From NCBI RefSeq assembly GCF_943914805.1, contig NZ_CALUDM010000112.1, positions 1-12,037 on the forward strand: a stretch of 12,037 nucleotides of DNA. Reading direction: 5' to 3'. The position numbers were made by a program, and so were the translations under genes. Below the pieces are notes generated by a model. It did no database searches. It was given only the letters and a program-made list of their open reading frames with translations, and was not told the origin of the DNA. Of this stretch, positions 1-6,258 are shown piece by piece (within the stretch, counting starts at the first letter, position 1; the number at the start of each line of letters is the position of its first letter). The DNA comes from an uncultured Acinetobacter sp. (lineage in GTDB: Bacteria; Pseudomonadota; Gammaproteobacteria; Pseudomonadales; Moraxellaceae).

Positions 1-101
1 CGTTTCGCTTTGTGCCAAGACTTATCACTAAAAGAACTACGGGGAGCACATATCTTTGTATTCCATACCATAACTTTGAGATAACGATATTCCTCACTCA
101 T
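1..101 (-). CDS. possible 5' fragment of an unrecognised gene, cut by the window edge
   Basis: A minus-strand reading frame starts at an ATG (complement of 99-101) and stays open for 33 codons to the left edge. It begins MSEEYRYLKV and contains several Trp, Lys and Arg residues. I do not recognise the family. There is only a weak purine-rich stretch before the ATG. It would follow the 231-1112 gene in the same direction after a gap of about 130 bp, so the two could be co-transcribed. Two plus-strand frames are also open over the same bases (to about 84 and 146), so the coding assignment is uncertain. Only the neighbouring sequence can settle whether this is a gene. Confidence 0.3.
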   Translation of the reverse strand, partial: MSEEYRYLKVMVWNTKICAPRSSFSDKSWHKAK

Positions 102-163
102 AATGTATCTTATGTTCTCAAATTTTTAAAATATATAATATATTAAAGTTATAAAAATTAATT

Positions 164-191
164 ATTTAACGTAAACTCAAAACTACAAAAT
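164..191 (+). other. degenerate dif-like (XerC/XerD) site
   Basis: The stretch has the same 11-6-11 layout and orientation as the strong site at 1201-1228. The XerD-type arm ATTTAACGTAA (164-174) differs from that site at one base. The XerC-type arm AACTACAAAAT (181-191) matches at 7 of 11 positions. It sits 39 bp past the stop codon of the unknown gene, so that gene lies between two dif-like sequences. The region is very AT-rich and chance could give such a match. It may be a decayed site or no site at all. Confidence 0.25.
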
Positions 192-230
192 TGGTTCAAG
201 TAAGGCGTTTTATATTAATTTTAGAAAAAC

Positions 231-1112
231 TTAAAATCGTGAGGGTAAAATTATCTGCGAAATGCTATCATTTACATATGCTGTATCTAAACCTGTTGAA
301 AGCACTGAATCACCATAATACTTGGCATCTTGAATGACTCTTTCAATACTCAACTCACGATTAATTACTTTCACAACAATATCAAAATATCCTTTAAGAG
401 TTGATTTTATTTCCCTCTGAATTTCATCGGGATGAATTAAAATACTTGTCTTATGCGTTTCCATAATAGCTTTTCTGACTACCCCCCAATCCCCATTTAA
501 ATCAAAATATAAAATAGGATAATGATAGTCTTCGATATTTGGAAAAACATACTTCATACCATCGTGACTAGCTTTAACTTGGAGTCCCGCTGGTTTAGCT
601 GAGCTTCTGCTTTGACCTGGTGTAATGGCCAATAGTTGATTGTCTGTATCATCCTTATCTACCCATAGAATATCTCGCTGAGTATCCTTAGGATTGTAAT
701 ATTGTCGGTATAAGGCTTTTGTTCTTAGAGAATCGGTGGCTACAGCTATATACCTATCCAACGTCTTTGTTTCTCGTTGTCCAGATCTTGCATATGTACC
801 TAATGTACGATTAACGTCAGGATAACGATTGCACCAATCTACAACTAATGATTCTGCTATTGATCCTATTAAACGAGAGGCATCTCCATGAGGGTCATTA
901 GTGAGTATATGATTTAGTTGTAATTTCTCGTTTATATAAGATTCTTGAATTAAAATCTGAATAAGGCTAGGACCATATATACCTATTTGAATATCCGCAT
1001 TTGGATTACTTAAATAATCTGAATAATTTTGAGCATATCGAACATCACCTTGGCTGTCATGTACTGATATTTTTACATAAGGTGGGATATAGACGGACAA
1101 TTTTTGCCTCAT
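231..1112 (-). CDS. unrecognised 293-residue protein, possible PD-(D/E)XK-type nuclease
   Basis: I do not recognise this protein as a named family. It is soluble, with no signal peptide or membrane segment. One region could be a restriction-endonuclease-like core: Glu87 in a predicted helix (GSIAESLVVDW, 83-93), an acidic cluster VDKDDTD (151-157), then Gln178-Val-Lys180 in GLQVKAS, followed by a strand-like YPILYFDLNGDW (198-209). In PD-(D/E)XK nucleases an acidic residue is followed by a (D/E/Q)xK strand, which fits this spacing, but the assignment is inference. The ATG at 1110-1112 has no clear Shine-Dalgarno sequence. A 19-bp palindrome lies 7 bp upstream and a dif-like site 88 bp upstream. 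No methyltransferase is visible beside it. The long open frame in otherwise gene-poor DNA and the absence of a competing frame support a real gene. Confidence 0.65.
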   Translation of the reverse strand: MRQKLSVYIPPYVKISVHDSQGDVRYAQNYSDYLSNPNADIQIGIYGPSLIQILIQESYINEKLQLNHILTNDPHGDASRLIGSIAESLVVDWCNRYPDVNRTLGTYARSGQRETKTLDRYIAVATDSLRTKALYRQYYNPKDTQRDILWVDKDDTDNQLLAITPGQSRSSAKPAGLQVKASHDGMKYVFPNIEDYHYPILYFDLNGDWGVVRKAIMETHKTSILIHPDEIQREIKSTLKGYFDIVVKVINRELSIERVIQDAKYYGDSVLSTGLDTAYVNDSISQIILPSRF

Positions 1113-1119
1113 AATTAGC

Positions 1120-1138
1120 AGATTATTATTTGTAATCT
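1120..1138. promoter_or_regulatory. palindrome just upstream of the unknown gene, possible operator
   Basis: The arms AGATTA (1120-1125) and TAATCT (1133-1138) are perfect inverted repeats with a 7-nt spacer. If a 2-nt insertion is allowed, TTAG/CTAA extends the symmetry outward. It ends 7 bp before the start codon of the 231-1112 gene, where a bound protein would cover the ribosome-binding or promoter region. An autoregulatory operator or a small mRNA hairpin are both possible. In AT-rich DNA a 6-bp inverted repeat is not strong evidence. Confidence 0.35.
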
Positions 1139-1200
1139 AACATAAAGCTCTCTTATTGGAATCCTCGAAAAGTGAAATATAGTCTACTTATTCAGAGCCT

Positions 1201-1228
1201 ATTTAACATAATGGTGCTTATACGAAAT
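1201..1228 (-). other. dif/pdif-like XerC/XerD recombination site
   Basis: Read on the minus strand, this is an XerC-type arm ATTTCGTATAA (complement of 1218-1228), a 6-nt central region GCACCA, and an XerD-type arm TTATGTTAAAT (complement of 1201-1211). As I recall them, the XerD arm is identical to that of E. coli dif, and the XerC arm matches that of the pXerC/D sites flanking mobile modules on Acinetobacter plasmids. The 11-6-11 layout is exact. XerC and XerD would act here. It could be the chromosomal dif used for dimer resolution, a pdif left by an integrated plasmid module, or an attachment site of a Xer-using element. Sequence alone does not separate these. Confidence 0.85.
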
Positions 1229-1286
1229 CAATTTGTACCCTTTTTCATTACAGCAACTTACCATACAACCATGCACATATCAGCTG

Positions 1287-1314
1287 AGCTCACATAAAAA
1301 TCATTATGTAAAAA
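1287..1314 (+). other. weak inverted dif-like match
   Basis: XerC-type arm AGCTCACATAA (1287-1297), 6-nt spacer AAATCA, and XerD-type arm TTATGTAAAAA (1304-1314). The arms match the site at 1201-1228 at 7 of 11 and 9 of 11 positions, in the opposite orientation, with 58 bp between the two. The inner CATAA/TTATG symmetry is complete. pdif pairs in Acinetobacter often alternate in orientation, which makes this worth recording, but AT-rich sequence gives such matches by chance. Confidence 0.2.
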
Positions 1315-1484
1315 AATATTTCAAACCTATAAAACATACATCCCACCACCAATTTAATTATAAATAACAGCGTTACATATACTTTTCTTATCTCTTCAAC
1401 AAAAACCAACCACCGCATCCTATTTTGCTGTTAAAAACGACCTGTTAAACTGCCCTATAACACATTTATAAAACTCGTCTGGTC

Positions 1485-2642
1485 ATGATCGAAATACACT
1501 CTAAACTTCCTGCACAAGGTGTCACCATTTTCAGTATCATGACCGCAATGGCACAACGTCTAAATGCCTTAAATCTATCACAGGGCTTTCCAGACTTCCC
1601 TGCTCCACCTGATTTATTACAAGCTTTAAGCGAAGCGACTTTAGCAGGCTATAACCAATATGCAGCTGGAGATGGCTTAATTCCATTAAGAGAACAATTA
1701 GCACAACTCTTTTTAAATCGAGATCAATTAAAACTAGACCCCATCACAGAAATCACCATCACTGCGGGGGCAACCATTGCTATCTTTTCTGCAATCCAAG
1801 CCATCGTACATGCAGATGATGAAGTGATTATTTTCGATCCAAGCTATGACAGCTATGCACCAAGTGTGCAATTGGTTGGTGCTAAAGCCATTCATATCCC
1901 ACTGAATGCGCCTGAATTTTGTGTCGATTGGAATCAGGTTCAATCTGCAATCACCGACAAAACACGTATGGTGATCGTGAACACTCCACATAATCCAACT
2001 GGGGCGGTTTGGTCAAAACAAGATTGGCTCAATTTAATTGAACTTATTCAAGATAAAAATATTGTTGTGCTGTCAGATGAAGTCTATGAACATCTCATTT
2101 ATGACGGCGAAAAACATTATTCAGCACTCTCATTTCCAGAATTGCGAGATCGTAGTTTCGTGGTGGGTTCTTTTGGTAAAACCTTTCATGTCACAGGTTG
2201 GAAAACGGGGTATTGCGTTGCCTCACCGCAGTTAATGCAAGTCTTTCGTCAGGTCTATCAATTCGCCAATTTCTGTGGTGTTACCCCTGTACAAATCGCT
2301 TTAGCGCAATATATACAACAGCATCCCGAACACATCGCTGCTTTGTCTGATTTCTATCAAAATAAACGTGACTTATTTATTTCAGGTATTCAAAACTCAA
2401 AGTTCCGTTTAATTCCATCGCAAGGCACATTCTTTCAAAATGTAGATTACAGCGATATTCGTCCTGATTTAAATGATGTGGAAATGTGTAAATTCTTAGC
2501 CGAAGAACATAAGATTGTGGCAATTCCTGTGTCAGTTTTTTATCAGCAAGCGCCTGAAAATTTGCGTTTAATTCGTTTTTGTTTTGCAAAAAAAGACCAA
2601 ACCTTAATACAAGCCTGTGAGATTTTAAATCAGGTGAAATGA
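1485..2642 (+). CDS. ybdL: methionine aminotransferase, YbdL-type, PLP-dependent
   Basis: A class I/II (fold-type I) cytoplasmic aminotransferase of 385 residues, a normal length. The E. coli homologue YbdL prefers methionine, and also histidine and phenylalanine, as amino donors. Visible features are the N-terminal LSQGFPDFPAP (31-41), YNQYA (56-60), the cofactor-phosphate loop TAGAT (93-97), FDPSYDSYAP (117-126), NTPHNPTG (166-173) with Asn170, SDEVYEH (197-203) with Asp198 and Tyr201 contacting PLP, SFGKTFHVTGWKTGY (229-243) with Schiff-base Lys232, and Arg364 near the C-terminus for the substrate carboxylate. All key residues are present, and the sequence resembles E. coli YbdL along its whole length. 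The ATG at 1485 keeps the expected SKLP...GVTIF start, but no good Shine-Dalgarno precedes it. It is monocistronic, with a terminator 36 bp after the stop. Confidence 0.92.
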   Translation: MIEIHSKLPAQGVTIFSIMTAMAQRLNALNLSQGFPDFPAPPDLLQALSEATLAGYNQYAAGDGLIPLREQLAQLFLNRDQLKLDPITEITITAGATIAIFSAIQAIVHADDEVIIFDPSYDSYAPSVQLVGAKAIHIPLNAPEFCVDWNQVQSAITDKTRMVIVNTPHNPTGAVWSKQDWLNLIELIQDKNIVVLSDEVYEHLIYDGEKHYSALSFPELRDRSFVVGSFGKTFHVTGWKTGYCVASPQLMQVFRQVYQFANFCGVTPVQIALAQYIQQHPEHIAALSDFYQNKRDLFISGIQNSKFRLIPSQGTFFQNVDYSDIRPDLNDVEMCKFLAEEHKIVAIPVSVFYQQAPENLRLIRFCFAKKDQTLIQACEILNQVK

Positions 2643-2677
2643 AGCGCTCATAATCTTCATAATTGCCAAAAATAAGG

Positions 2678-2711
2678 AGCTTGAGTTACTCAAATCCTCA
2701 GGCTTTTTTTT
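2678..2711 (+). terminator. rho-independent terminator after ybdL
   Basis: AGCTTGAG (2678-2685) pairs with CTCAGGCT (2697-2704), an 8-bp stem with one G-U pair and an 11-nt loop, followed by a run of T to 2711. An alternative inner hairpin TTGAGT/ACTCAA (2681-2693) overlaps it. Position and T-tract fit termination of the aminotransferase transcript. Confidence 0.8.
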
Positions 2712-2723
2712 AGATCTATGTTA

Positions 2724-2732
2724 CTGTCATAA
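2724..2732 (+). promoter_or_regulatory. possible Pho-box half-site upstream of the MATE gene
   Basis: CTGTCATAA here is the same 9-mer found in both Pho boxes of the phoB promoter. The position 11 bp upstream (GATCTAT) does not resemble a second repeat, so only a half-site is visible. It lies 37 bp before the MATE start codon, within the likely promoter. PhoB control is a weak inference. Confidence 0.2.
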
Positions 2733-2769
2733 AAGCAATAAACTTAAAAATTGGACAATAGAACGATAA

Positions 2770-4137
2770 ATGCCAACACGTCAAAATATGATTGATCACC
2801 CACAGTTTTGGAAAGCATTTTTAATCTTTCTAGGCCCACTGATTGTCACCAATATCTTGCAAAACCTATCAGGTACTGTGAATACGATTTTTGTCGGGCA
2901 AATGTTGGGTGTGAATGCGATTGCTGCAATTTCAGTATTTTTTCCAATTTTGTTTTTGCTTTTAGCATTCGTTATTGGCTTATCTTCGGGTGCAACCGTA
3001 CTGGTTGGGCAAGCTTGGGGTGCTAAAAATATTGAAAAAGTTCGTACGATTGTCGGTTCATTATTGTTTATGACCCTGATTGGCGGAACAATCATTGCAC
3101 TGGTGGGCGCATTTTTCTCAAAACATATTTTATTGTTATTGGGAATCGACCCGAAGATTATGCACCTCTCATTACCTTATGTTAGATGGATGCTACTCGG
3201 TAGCCCATTCTTATTCATATACATCACCTATACGTCCATTCTACGAGGCGTCGGTGACAGTACCACGCCCTTGATCGCATCAGGTCTAACCATTGTCATC
3301 GGAATGATCACAACCCCGATTTTAATTCGAGGCTATTTTGGCTTTCCCCAAATGGGAATTGTTGCGCCCGCTATCGCAAGTATCTTAGGTTTTATCGGTG
3401 TTCTAATTTTTCTTTATATCTATTTAAATAAGAAAAATCATGTACTCAGACCAGATGCAGCTTTGATTGCTCATATTCGCCATCATCCTGAGTTAAGCCG
3501 AATTATTTTAAGATTAGGCATACCGACAGGTATCCAAATGGTCACAAACTCTGTCGCAGGACTCGTCGTCATTGGTTTGGTCAATCAATATGGCGCACAT
3601 GCAACAGCAGCTTATGGTGCGGTGAATCAAGTCCTGAATTATATTCAATTCCCTGCGCTTTCTATTGCCATTGCAGGGTCAATTTTTGCGGCTCAAGCAA
3701 TTGGTGCAGGTAAATCTGAACTGCTTGCGAAAGTGACTAAAGTCGCTTTATTAAGCAATATTGTTATTACTGGTAGTTTAGTGATCATCGCCTATTTGGC
3801 TTCAAAATATTTAATGGCCTTATTTATTACAGATCCTTCAGTGATTGAGTTAGGTCAGCAATTATTATTTATTGTGTTGTGGTCAATTTTGTTCTTTGGT
3901 GCAGGTGCTATTTTTGCCTCTATTATGCGCGCCAGTGGAACAGTGAATGTACCTATGCTTTTTAATATCTTAGCCATTGTACTGATTGAAATTCCTTGCG
4001 CTTATTTATTTAGTCAATGGTTTGGTTTACAAGGCATTTGGTATGCACTTGCATTAACCTTCTTCAGCCTATGTCTTATGCAAGGATTGTATTATCAATT
4101 TGTATGGAAGAAAAAAACCATTAAGATTTTGGTTTAA
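2770..4137 (+). CDS. MATE-family multidrug/toxic-compound efflux transporter
   Basis: A 455-residue inner-membrane protein with about 12 hydrophobic segments in two homologous halves. MATE proteins export cationic drugs, dyes or metabolites in exchange for Na+ or H+. The halves are visible as paired motifs: GQAWGAKN (80-87) with AQAIGAGK (308-315), and LRGVGDSTTP (158-167) with MRASGTVNVP (386-395). The N-terminus reads FWKAFLIFLGPLIVTNILQN, typical of the family. A more polar segment rich in His, Lys and Arg (about 220-245) links the halves in the cytoplasm. It is not the well-known Acinetobacter AbeM, whose N-terminus I recall as different, so the substrate is unknown. The start at 2770 has no strong ribosome-binding site. 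The gene stands alone between two terminators and converges on the SDR gene. Confidence 0.9.
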   Translation: MPTRQNMIDHPQFWKAFLIFLGPLIVTNILQNLSGTVNTIFVGQMLGVNAIAAISVFFPILFLLLAFVIGLSSGATVLVGQAWGAKNIEKVRTIVGSLLFMTLIGGTIIALVGAFFSKHILLLLGIDPKIMHLSLPYVRWMLLGSPFLFIYITYTSILRGVGDSTTPLIASGLTIVIGMITTPILIRGYFGFPQMGIVAPAIASILGFIGVLIFLYIYLNKKNHVLRPDAALIAHIRHHPELSRIILRLGIPTGIQMVTNSVAGLVVIGLVNQYGAHATAAYGAVNQVLNYIQFPALSIAIAGSIFAAQAIGAGKSELLAKVTKVALLSNIVITGSLVIIAYLASKYLMALFITDPSVIELGQQLLFIVLWSILFFGAGAIFASIMRASGTVNVPMLFNILAIVLIEIPCAYLFSQWFGLQGIWYALALTFFSLCLMQGLYYQFVWKKKTIKILV

Positions 4138-4145
4138 TGGTTTTT
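4111..4145. terminator. bidirectional terminator overlapping the MATE stop codon
   Basis: A perfect 10-bp stem, AAACCATTAA (4115-4124) with TTAATGGTTT (4134-4143), and a 9-nt loop. A T run follows on the plus strand, and an A7 tract on the left (4111-4117) gives a T run on the minus strand. The stem includes the last codons and the TAA stop (4135-4137) of the MATE gene. It can end transcription from both converging genes. Confidence 0.75.
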
Positions 4146-4246
4146 AATCGTAAAAAGACTCGAAAAAGCTCTAATGCTATACATATAAATAATGCCTGTC
4201 AGTAAAGAGTAATTTAGTAGTTACCCATCTAAGAATCTCCCCCTAA

Positions 4247-4267
4247 CCCCTCTTTAAAAAAGAGGGG
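4247..4267. repeat. GC-rich intergenic palindrome
   Basis: CCCCTCTTT (4247-4255) and AAAGAGGGG (4259-4267) form a 9-bp hairpin with a 3-nt loop, between runs of C and G and 14 bp past the SDR stop. There is no T-tract on either side, so it is not a classical terminator. Similar CCCCCTAACCCC-type palindromes recur between genes in Acinetobacter genomes as I recall. It may be a dispersed repeat that also stabilises the SDR mRNA 3' end. Confidence 0.45.
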
Positions 4268-4281
4268 GGGCAAATACTAAT

Positions 4282-5130
4282 TTAAGCTTTTGGTTCTAAT
4301 TTCTTACTAAACTTTGTCGCAAAACCTGTTAGTTTTTGATAGCCCGTCGGTAAAATACGTTGGATTAAATCTAAAGTTTTCGCATCATTACCAATTAACA
4401 AACGGCGTTTATCTTTGAGTACAGCATCAAGCATTTGTTGTGCTGCTTCTTCTGGTGGCATGCGTAATAATTTATTGAATACTTTTGCAGATTTATCTGG
4501 GTTCATTCCCAATGAACGGATACTATCACTCATACGTGCATCATTGGCAATATTGGTACGAATACCCCCTGGATGAACACAAAGTGCAGATACACCACAA
4601 TTTTCCATATCTAATTCTTGGCGTAATGATTCAGTGAAGCCACGTACCGCAAATTTAGTCGCATTATAAGCAGATTGGGTTGGTTGTGCTGTTAAGCCAA
4701 ACAAGCTTGAAATATTGATGATGTGTCCATCACCTGTTTTTTTAATGTAAGGAAGGAATTCTTTGGTGCCGTAAACCACGCCCCAAAAGTTAATATTCAC
4801 AATCCATTCAAGTTCTTCGTAAGTTGCGCCTTCAACAGTAGAACCCAATGCCACGCCTGCATTGTTAAAAATCATATTCACAGAACCATGATTTTGTGCA
4901 GTTTCAGCAGCCCATGCTCTTACTTCTTCAACATTGGCAACGTTCACTTTCTTGCTTGTTACACGAACGTTATAAGGCTTAACCAATTCAACAGTTTCTG
5001 CCAAACCCTTTTCATTCACATCACTGATCGATAAATGACAACCTGCTTTTGCCAATAAAATAGCAAGTTGTTGTCCCATACCAGAGCCTGCACCTGTAAT
5101 TGCAGCAACTTTGTTCTTAAAATTCTTCAT
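4282..5130 (-). CDS. short-chain dehydrogenase/reductase (SDR), substrate unknown
   Basis: A classical SDR Rossmann enzyme of 282 residues, cytosolic and NAD(P)-dependent. Visible are the nucleotide-binding TGAGSGMG (12-19), Asp37 at the end of the second strand (suggesting preference for NAD over NADP), NNAG (89-92), structural Asn113, and catalytic Ser141/Ser142, Tyr155 and Lys159 (YNATK), followed by PGG (187-189). The catalytic set is complete. A C-terminal extension (about 200-282) contains RLLIGNDAKTLDLIQRILP, common in SDRs thought to act on hydrophobic substrates, but no substrate can be assigned. The start is supported by an AAGGA ribosome-binding sequence about 8 nt upstream. It is divergent from a TetR regulator and has a strong promoter overlapping that regulator's probable operator. 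Confidence 0.9.
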   Translation of the reverse strand: MKNFKNKVAAITGAGSGMGQQLAILLAKAGCHLSISDVNEKGLAETVELVKPYNVRVTSKKVNVANVEEVRAWAAETAQNHGSVNMIFNNAGVALGSTVEGATYEELEWIVNINFWGVVYGTKEFLPYIKKTGDGHIINISSLFGLTAQPTQSAYNATKFAVRGFTESLRQELDMENCGVSALCVHPGGIRTNIANDARMSDSIRSLGMNPDKSAKVFNKLLRMPPEEAAQQMLDAVLKDKRRLLIGNDAKTLDLIQRILPTGYQKLTGFATKFSKKLEPKA

Positions 5131-5186
5131 TCTCTATCCTTTTTTTAAATCCATACACACTTTCATGATGTGTCGCTCAGATCTCC

Positions 5187-5215
5187 AATATAATTTTGAC
5201 AATCATTATTGTCAA
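5187..5215 (-). promoter_or_regulatory. sigma-70-type promoter for the SDR gene
   Basis: On the minus strand, TTGACA (complement of 5210-5215) is a perfect -35. After exactly 17 bp comes TATATT (complement of 5187-5192), a good -10. Transcription would begin near 5180, giving a leader of about 50 nt. The -35 lies inside the palindrome at 5195-5216, so a bound repressor would block polymerase. Confidence 0.7.
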
Positions 5216-5216
5216 A
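5195..5216. promoter_or_regulatory. palindromic operator between SDR and tetR genes
   Basis: TTTGACAAT (5195-5203) and ATTGTCAAA (5208-5216) are perfect 9-bp inverted arms with a 4-nt spacer, the size typical of TetR-family operators. Each arm contains a TTGACA -35 facing outward. The plus-strand copy (5197-5202) has a weaker candidate -10, TATATG (5220-5225), 17 bp on. The regulator at 5341 probably binds here and controls both the SDR gene and itself. Confidence 0.7.
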
Positions 5217-5340
5217 TAATATATGATCAATTACCCGATGTTTTTTTATACAAAAGCTCTAAAATAGGTTTCAATCGCTTTTATTGCTAAAATAAGTCCA
5301 CTTTGCGACAATCACCTTAAAATACGAGTAATTCATTTCT

Positions 5341-6015
5341 ATGACTGAGCAAAAAAGCATTGAAAAAAAATCAATAAAAAAAACAGCCAATGAACGCCAG
5401 TTTAAAGGTATGTCGTTGACTGAACGGAAGCTTGCACGTCGTGAAAAATTGATTGAAGCGGGAATTGAGGCTTATGGAAATCACGGTTTCTTCTCTGTTA
5501 CCGTGAAAGATATTTGTACTGAAGCCAAGCTGACTGAACGTTATTTTTATGAATCTTTTAAAAAGAGCGAAGAGCTTTTTCAGACTATTTTCTTACAATT
5601 GATTGAAAAATTACAAAAAACGGTGATGGAAGGGGTTATGCAAGCCGCACCTGAACCTAAGAAGATGATTCATTCAGGTTTGACTGCCTTATTTACCATG
5701 CTTAAAGATGATCCACGTGTCGCTCGAATTATTTATGTCGATGCAATGCTGGTTCAGGAATTACATAATCATGCCACCATACAGGAAACGATGGGGCGTT
5801 TTGACCGTATGATTCATGCATTCGTCATGCTCATGTTGCCTCATATCGACCGCAGTGAACGAGAAATTTCATTGGTTGCAACAGGCTTAAATGGTTATGT
5901 GACTCAAATTGCAGTACGTTGGGTGATGGGTGGATTTAAACAATCCCTAGAGGAAATCGTAGCTGCATGTGAAATTGTCTTTATTTCTCTGATCGATACT
6001 TTTGCACAAAAGTAA
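5341..6015 (+). CDS. TetR/AcrR-family transcriptional regulator
   Basis: A 224-residue protein with an N-terminal TetR DNA-binding domain after a basic tail. RREKLIEAGIEAYGNHGFFSVTVKDICTEAKLTERYFYESFKKSEELF (33-80) holds the three-helix bundle, with the helix-turn-helix at about 53-72 and the family's Y-x-Y/F-F-x-x-K pattern at 68-75. The remainder (about 85-224) is the variable helical ligand-binding and dimerisation domain, so the inducer cannot be read. Its divergent placement and the palindrome between the genes make the SDR gene the likely target. The ATG at 5341 has only a weak, distant GAG. A start at Met24 would keep the whole DNA-binding domain but has a ribosome-binding sequence too close, so the first ATG is kept. 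Confidence 0.9.
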   Translation: MTEQKSIEKKSIKKTANERQFKGMSLTERKLARREKLIEAGIEAYGNHGFFSVTVKDICTEAKLTERYFYESFKKSEELFQTIFLQLIEKLQKTVMEGVMQAAPEPKKMIHSGLTALFTMLKDDPRVARIIYVDAMLVQELHNHATIQETMGRFDRMIHAFVMLMLPHIDRSEREISLVATGLNGYVTQIAVRWVMGGFKQSLEEIVAACEIVFISLIDTFAQK

Positions 6016-6050
6016 TATGATCATCAAATGGTCAAAAATATGCTGATTTG

Positions 6051-6073
6051 AAGGTGAATGGTCTTCTCACCTT
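6051..6073 (+). terminator. possible terminator hairpin after the tetR-type gene
   Basis: AAGGTGA (6051-6057) and TCACCTT (6067-6073) form a 7-bp stem with a 9-nt loop, 35 bp after the stop. No T-tract follows directly, the nearest T run being at about 6086-6091, so efficient intrinsic termination is doubtful. Confidence 0.3.
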
Positions 6074-6171
6074 TCATCTTGATAATTTTTTGACTTTAAT
6101 AGTTATAAATGATGCTTTGAATTTATTAGTATTTTTATATTTTTTTGCAAAAAAGAGTTCATATACCTTTT

Positions 6172-6193
6172 TTGCAATGATACTGTCATAATT
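6172..6193 (+). promoter_or_regulatory. Pho box 1 upstream of phoB
   Basis: TTGCAAT (6172-6178), a 4-nt spacer GATA, then a perfect CTGTCAT (6183-6189) followed by AT-rich bases. The PhoB consensus is two CTGTCAT-like 7-mers at 11-bp spacing. The first repeat here is weak (4 of 7), the second perfect. It lies 27 bp (between equivalent bases) upstream of Pho box 2. Confidence 0.7.
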
Positions 6194-6198
6194 AATCT

Positions 6199-6220
6199 TT
6201 GTAATAAGCCTGTCATAAAT
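6199..6220 (+). promoter_or_regulatory. Pho box 2 upstream of phoB
   Basis: TTGTAAT (6199-6205, 5 of 7 consensus), spacer AAGC, and perfect CTGTCAT (6210-6216). This is the promoter-proximal PhoB site. A possible -10, TATACC (6230-6235), lies at about the distance expected for a Pho box that replaces the -35. That -10 is inside the perfect 12-bp palindrome ACGGTATACCGT (6226-6237), which could be incidental. Phosphate-starvation autoactivation of phoBR follows from family knowledge. Confidence 0.8.
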
Positions 6221-6258
6221 AAAAAACGGTATACCGTTCATACATAGGATATTGCGTT

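Larger units (their letters stand above)
1113..1484. other. 372-bp intergenic region between divergent genes
   Basis: No convincing ORF lies here. It must hold the promoters of the unknown minus-strand gene and of the ybdL-like gene. It also holds a palindrome (1120-1138), a strong dif-like site (1201-1228) and a weak inverted dif-like match (1287-1314). Overlapping TCAGCTGA and TGAGCTCA palindromes occur around 1281-1293. From about 1320 to 1484 only AT-rich sequence is visible, including a TATAAC at 1456-1461 that could be a -10 box, without a good -35 at proper spacing. Confidence 0.7.

Noticed and set aside
3..146. Plus-strand open frame at the left edge
   Set aside because: Open for 47 codons without a start in view and with a low-complexity end. 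The opposite strand has an ATG-started frame that looks slightly better, but neither is firm.
2796..3095. 99-codon minus-strand ORF within the MATE gene
   Set aside because: Antisense to membrane segments of a clearly real transporter.
4247..4267. GC-rich hairpin as an SDR terminator
   Set aside because: No T-tract follows in the minus direction, so it is listed as a palindromic repeat instead.
4723..5034. 103-codon plus-strand ORF inside the SDR gene
   Set aside because: Fully antisense to conserved SDR motifs, with a composition typical of a shadow frame.
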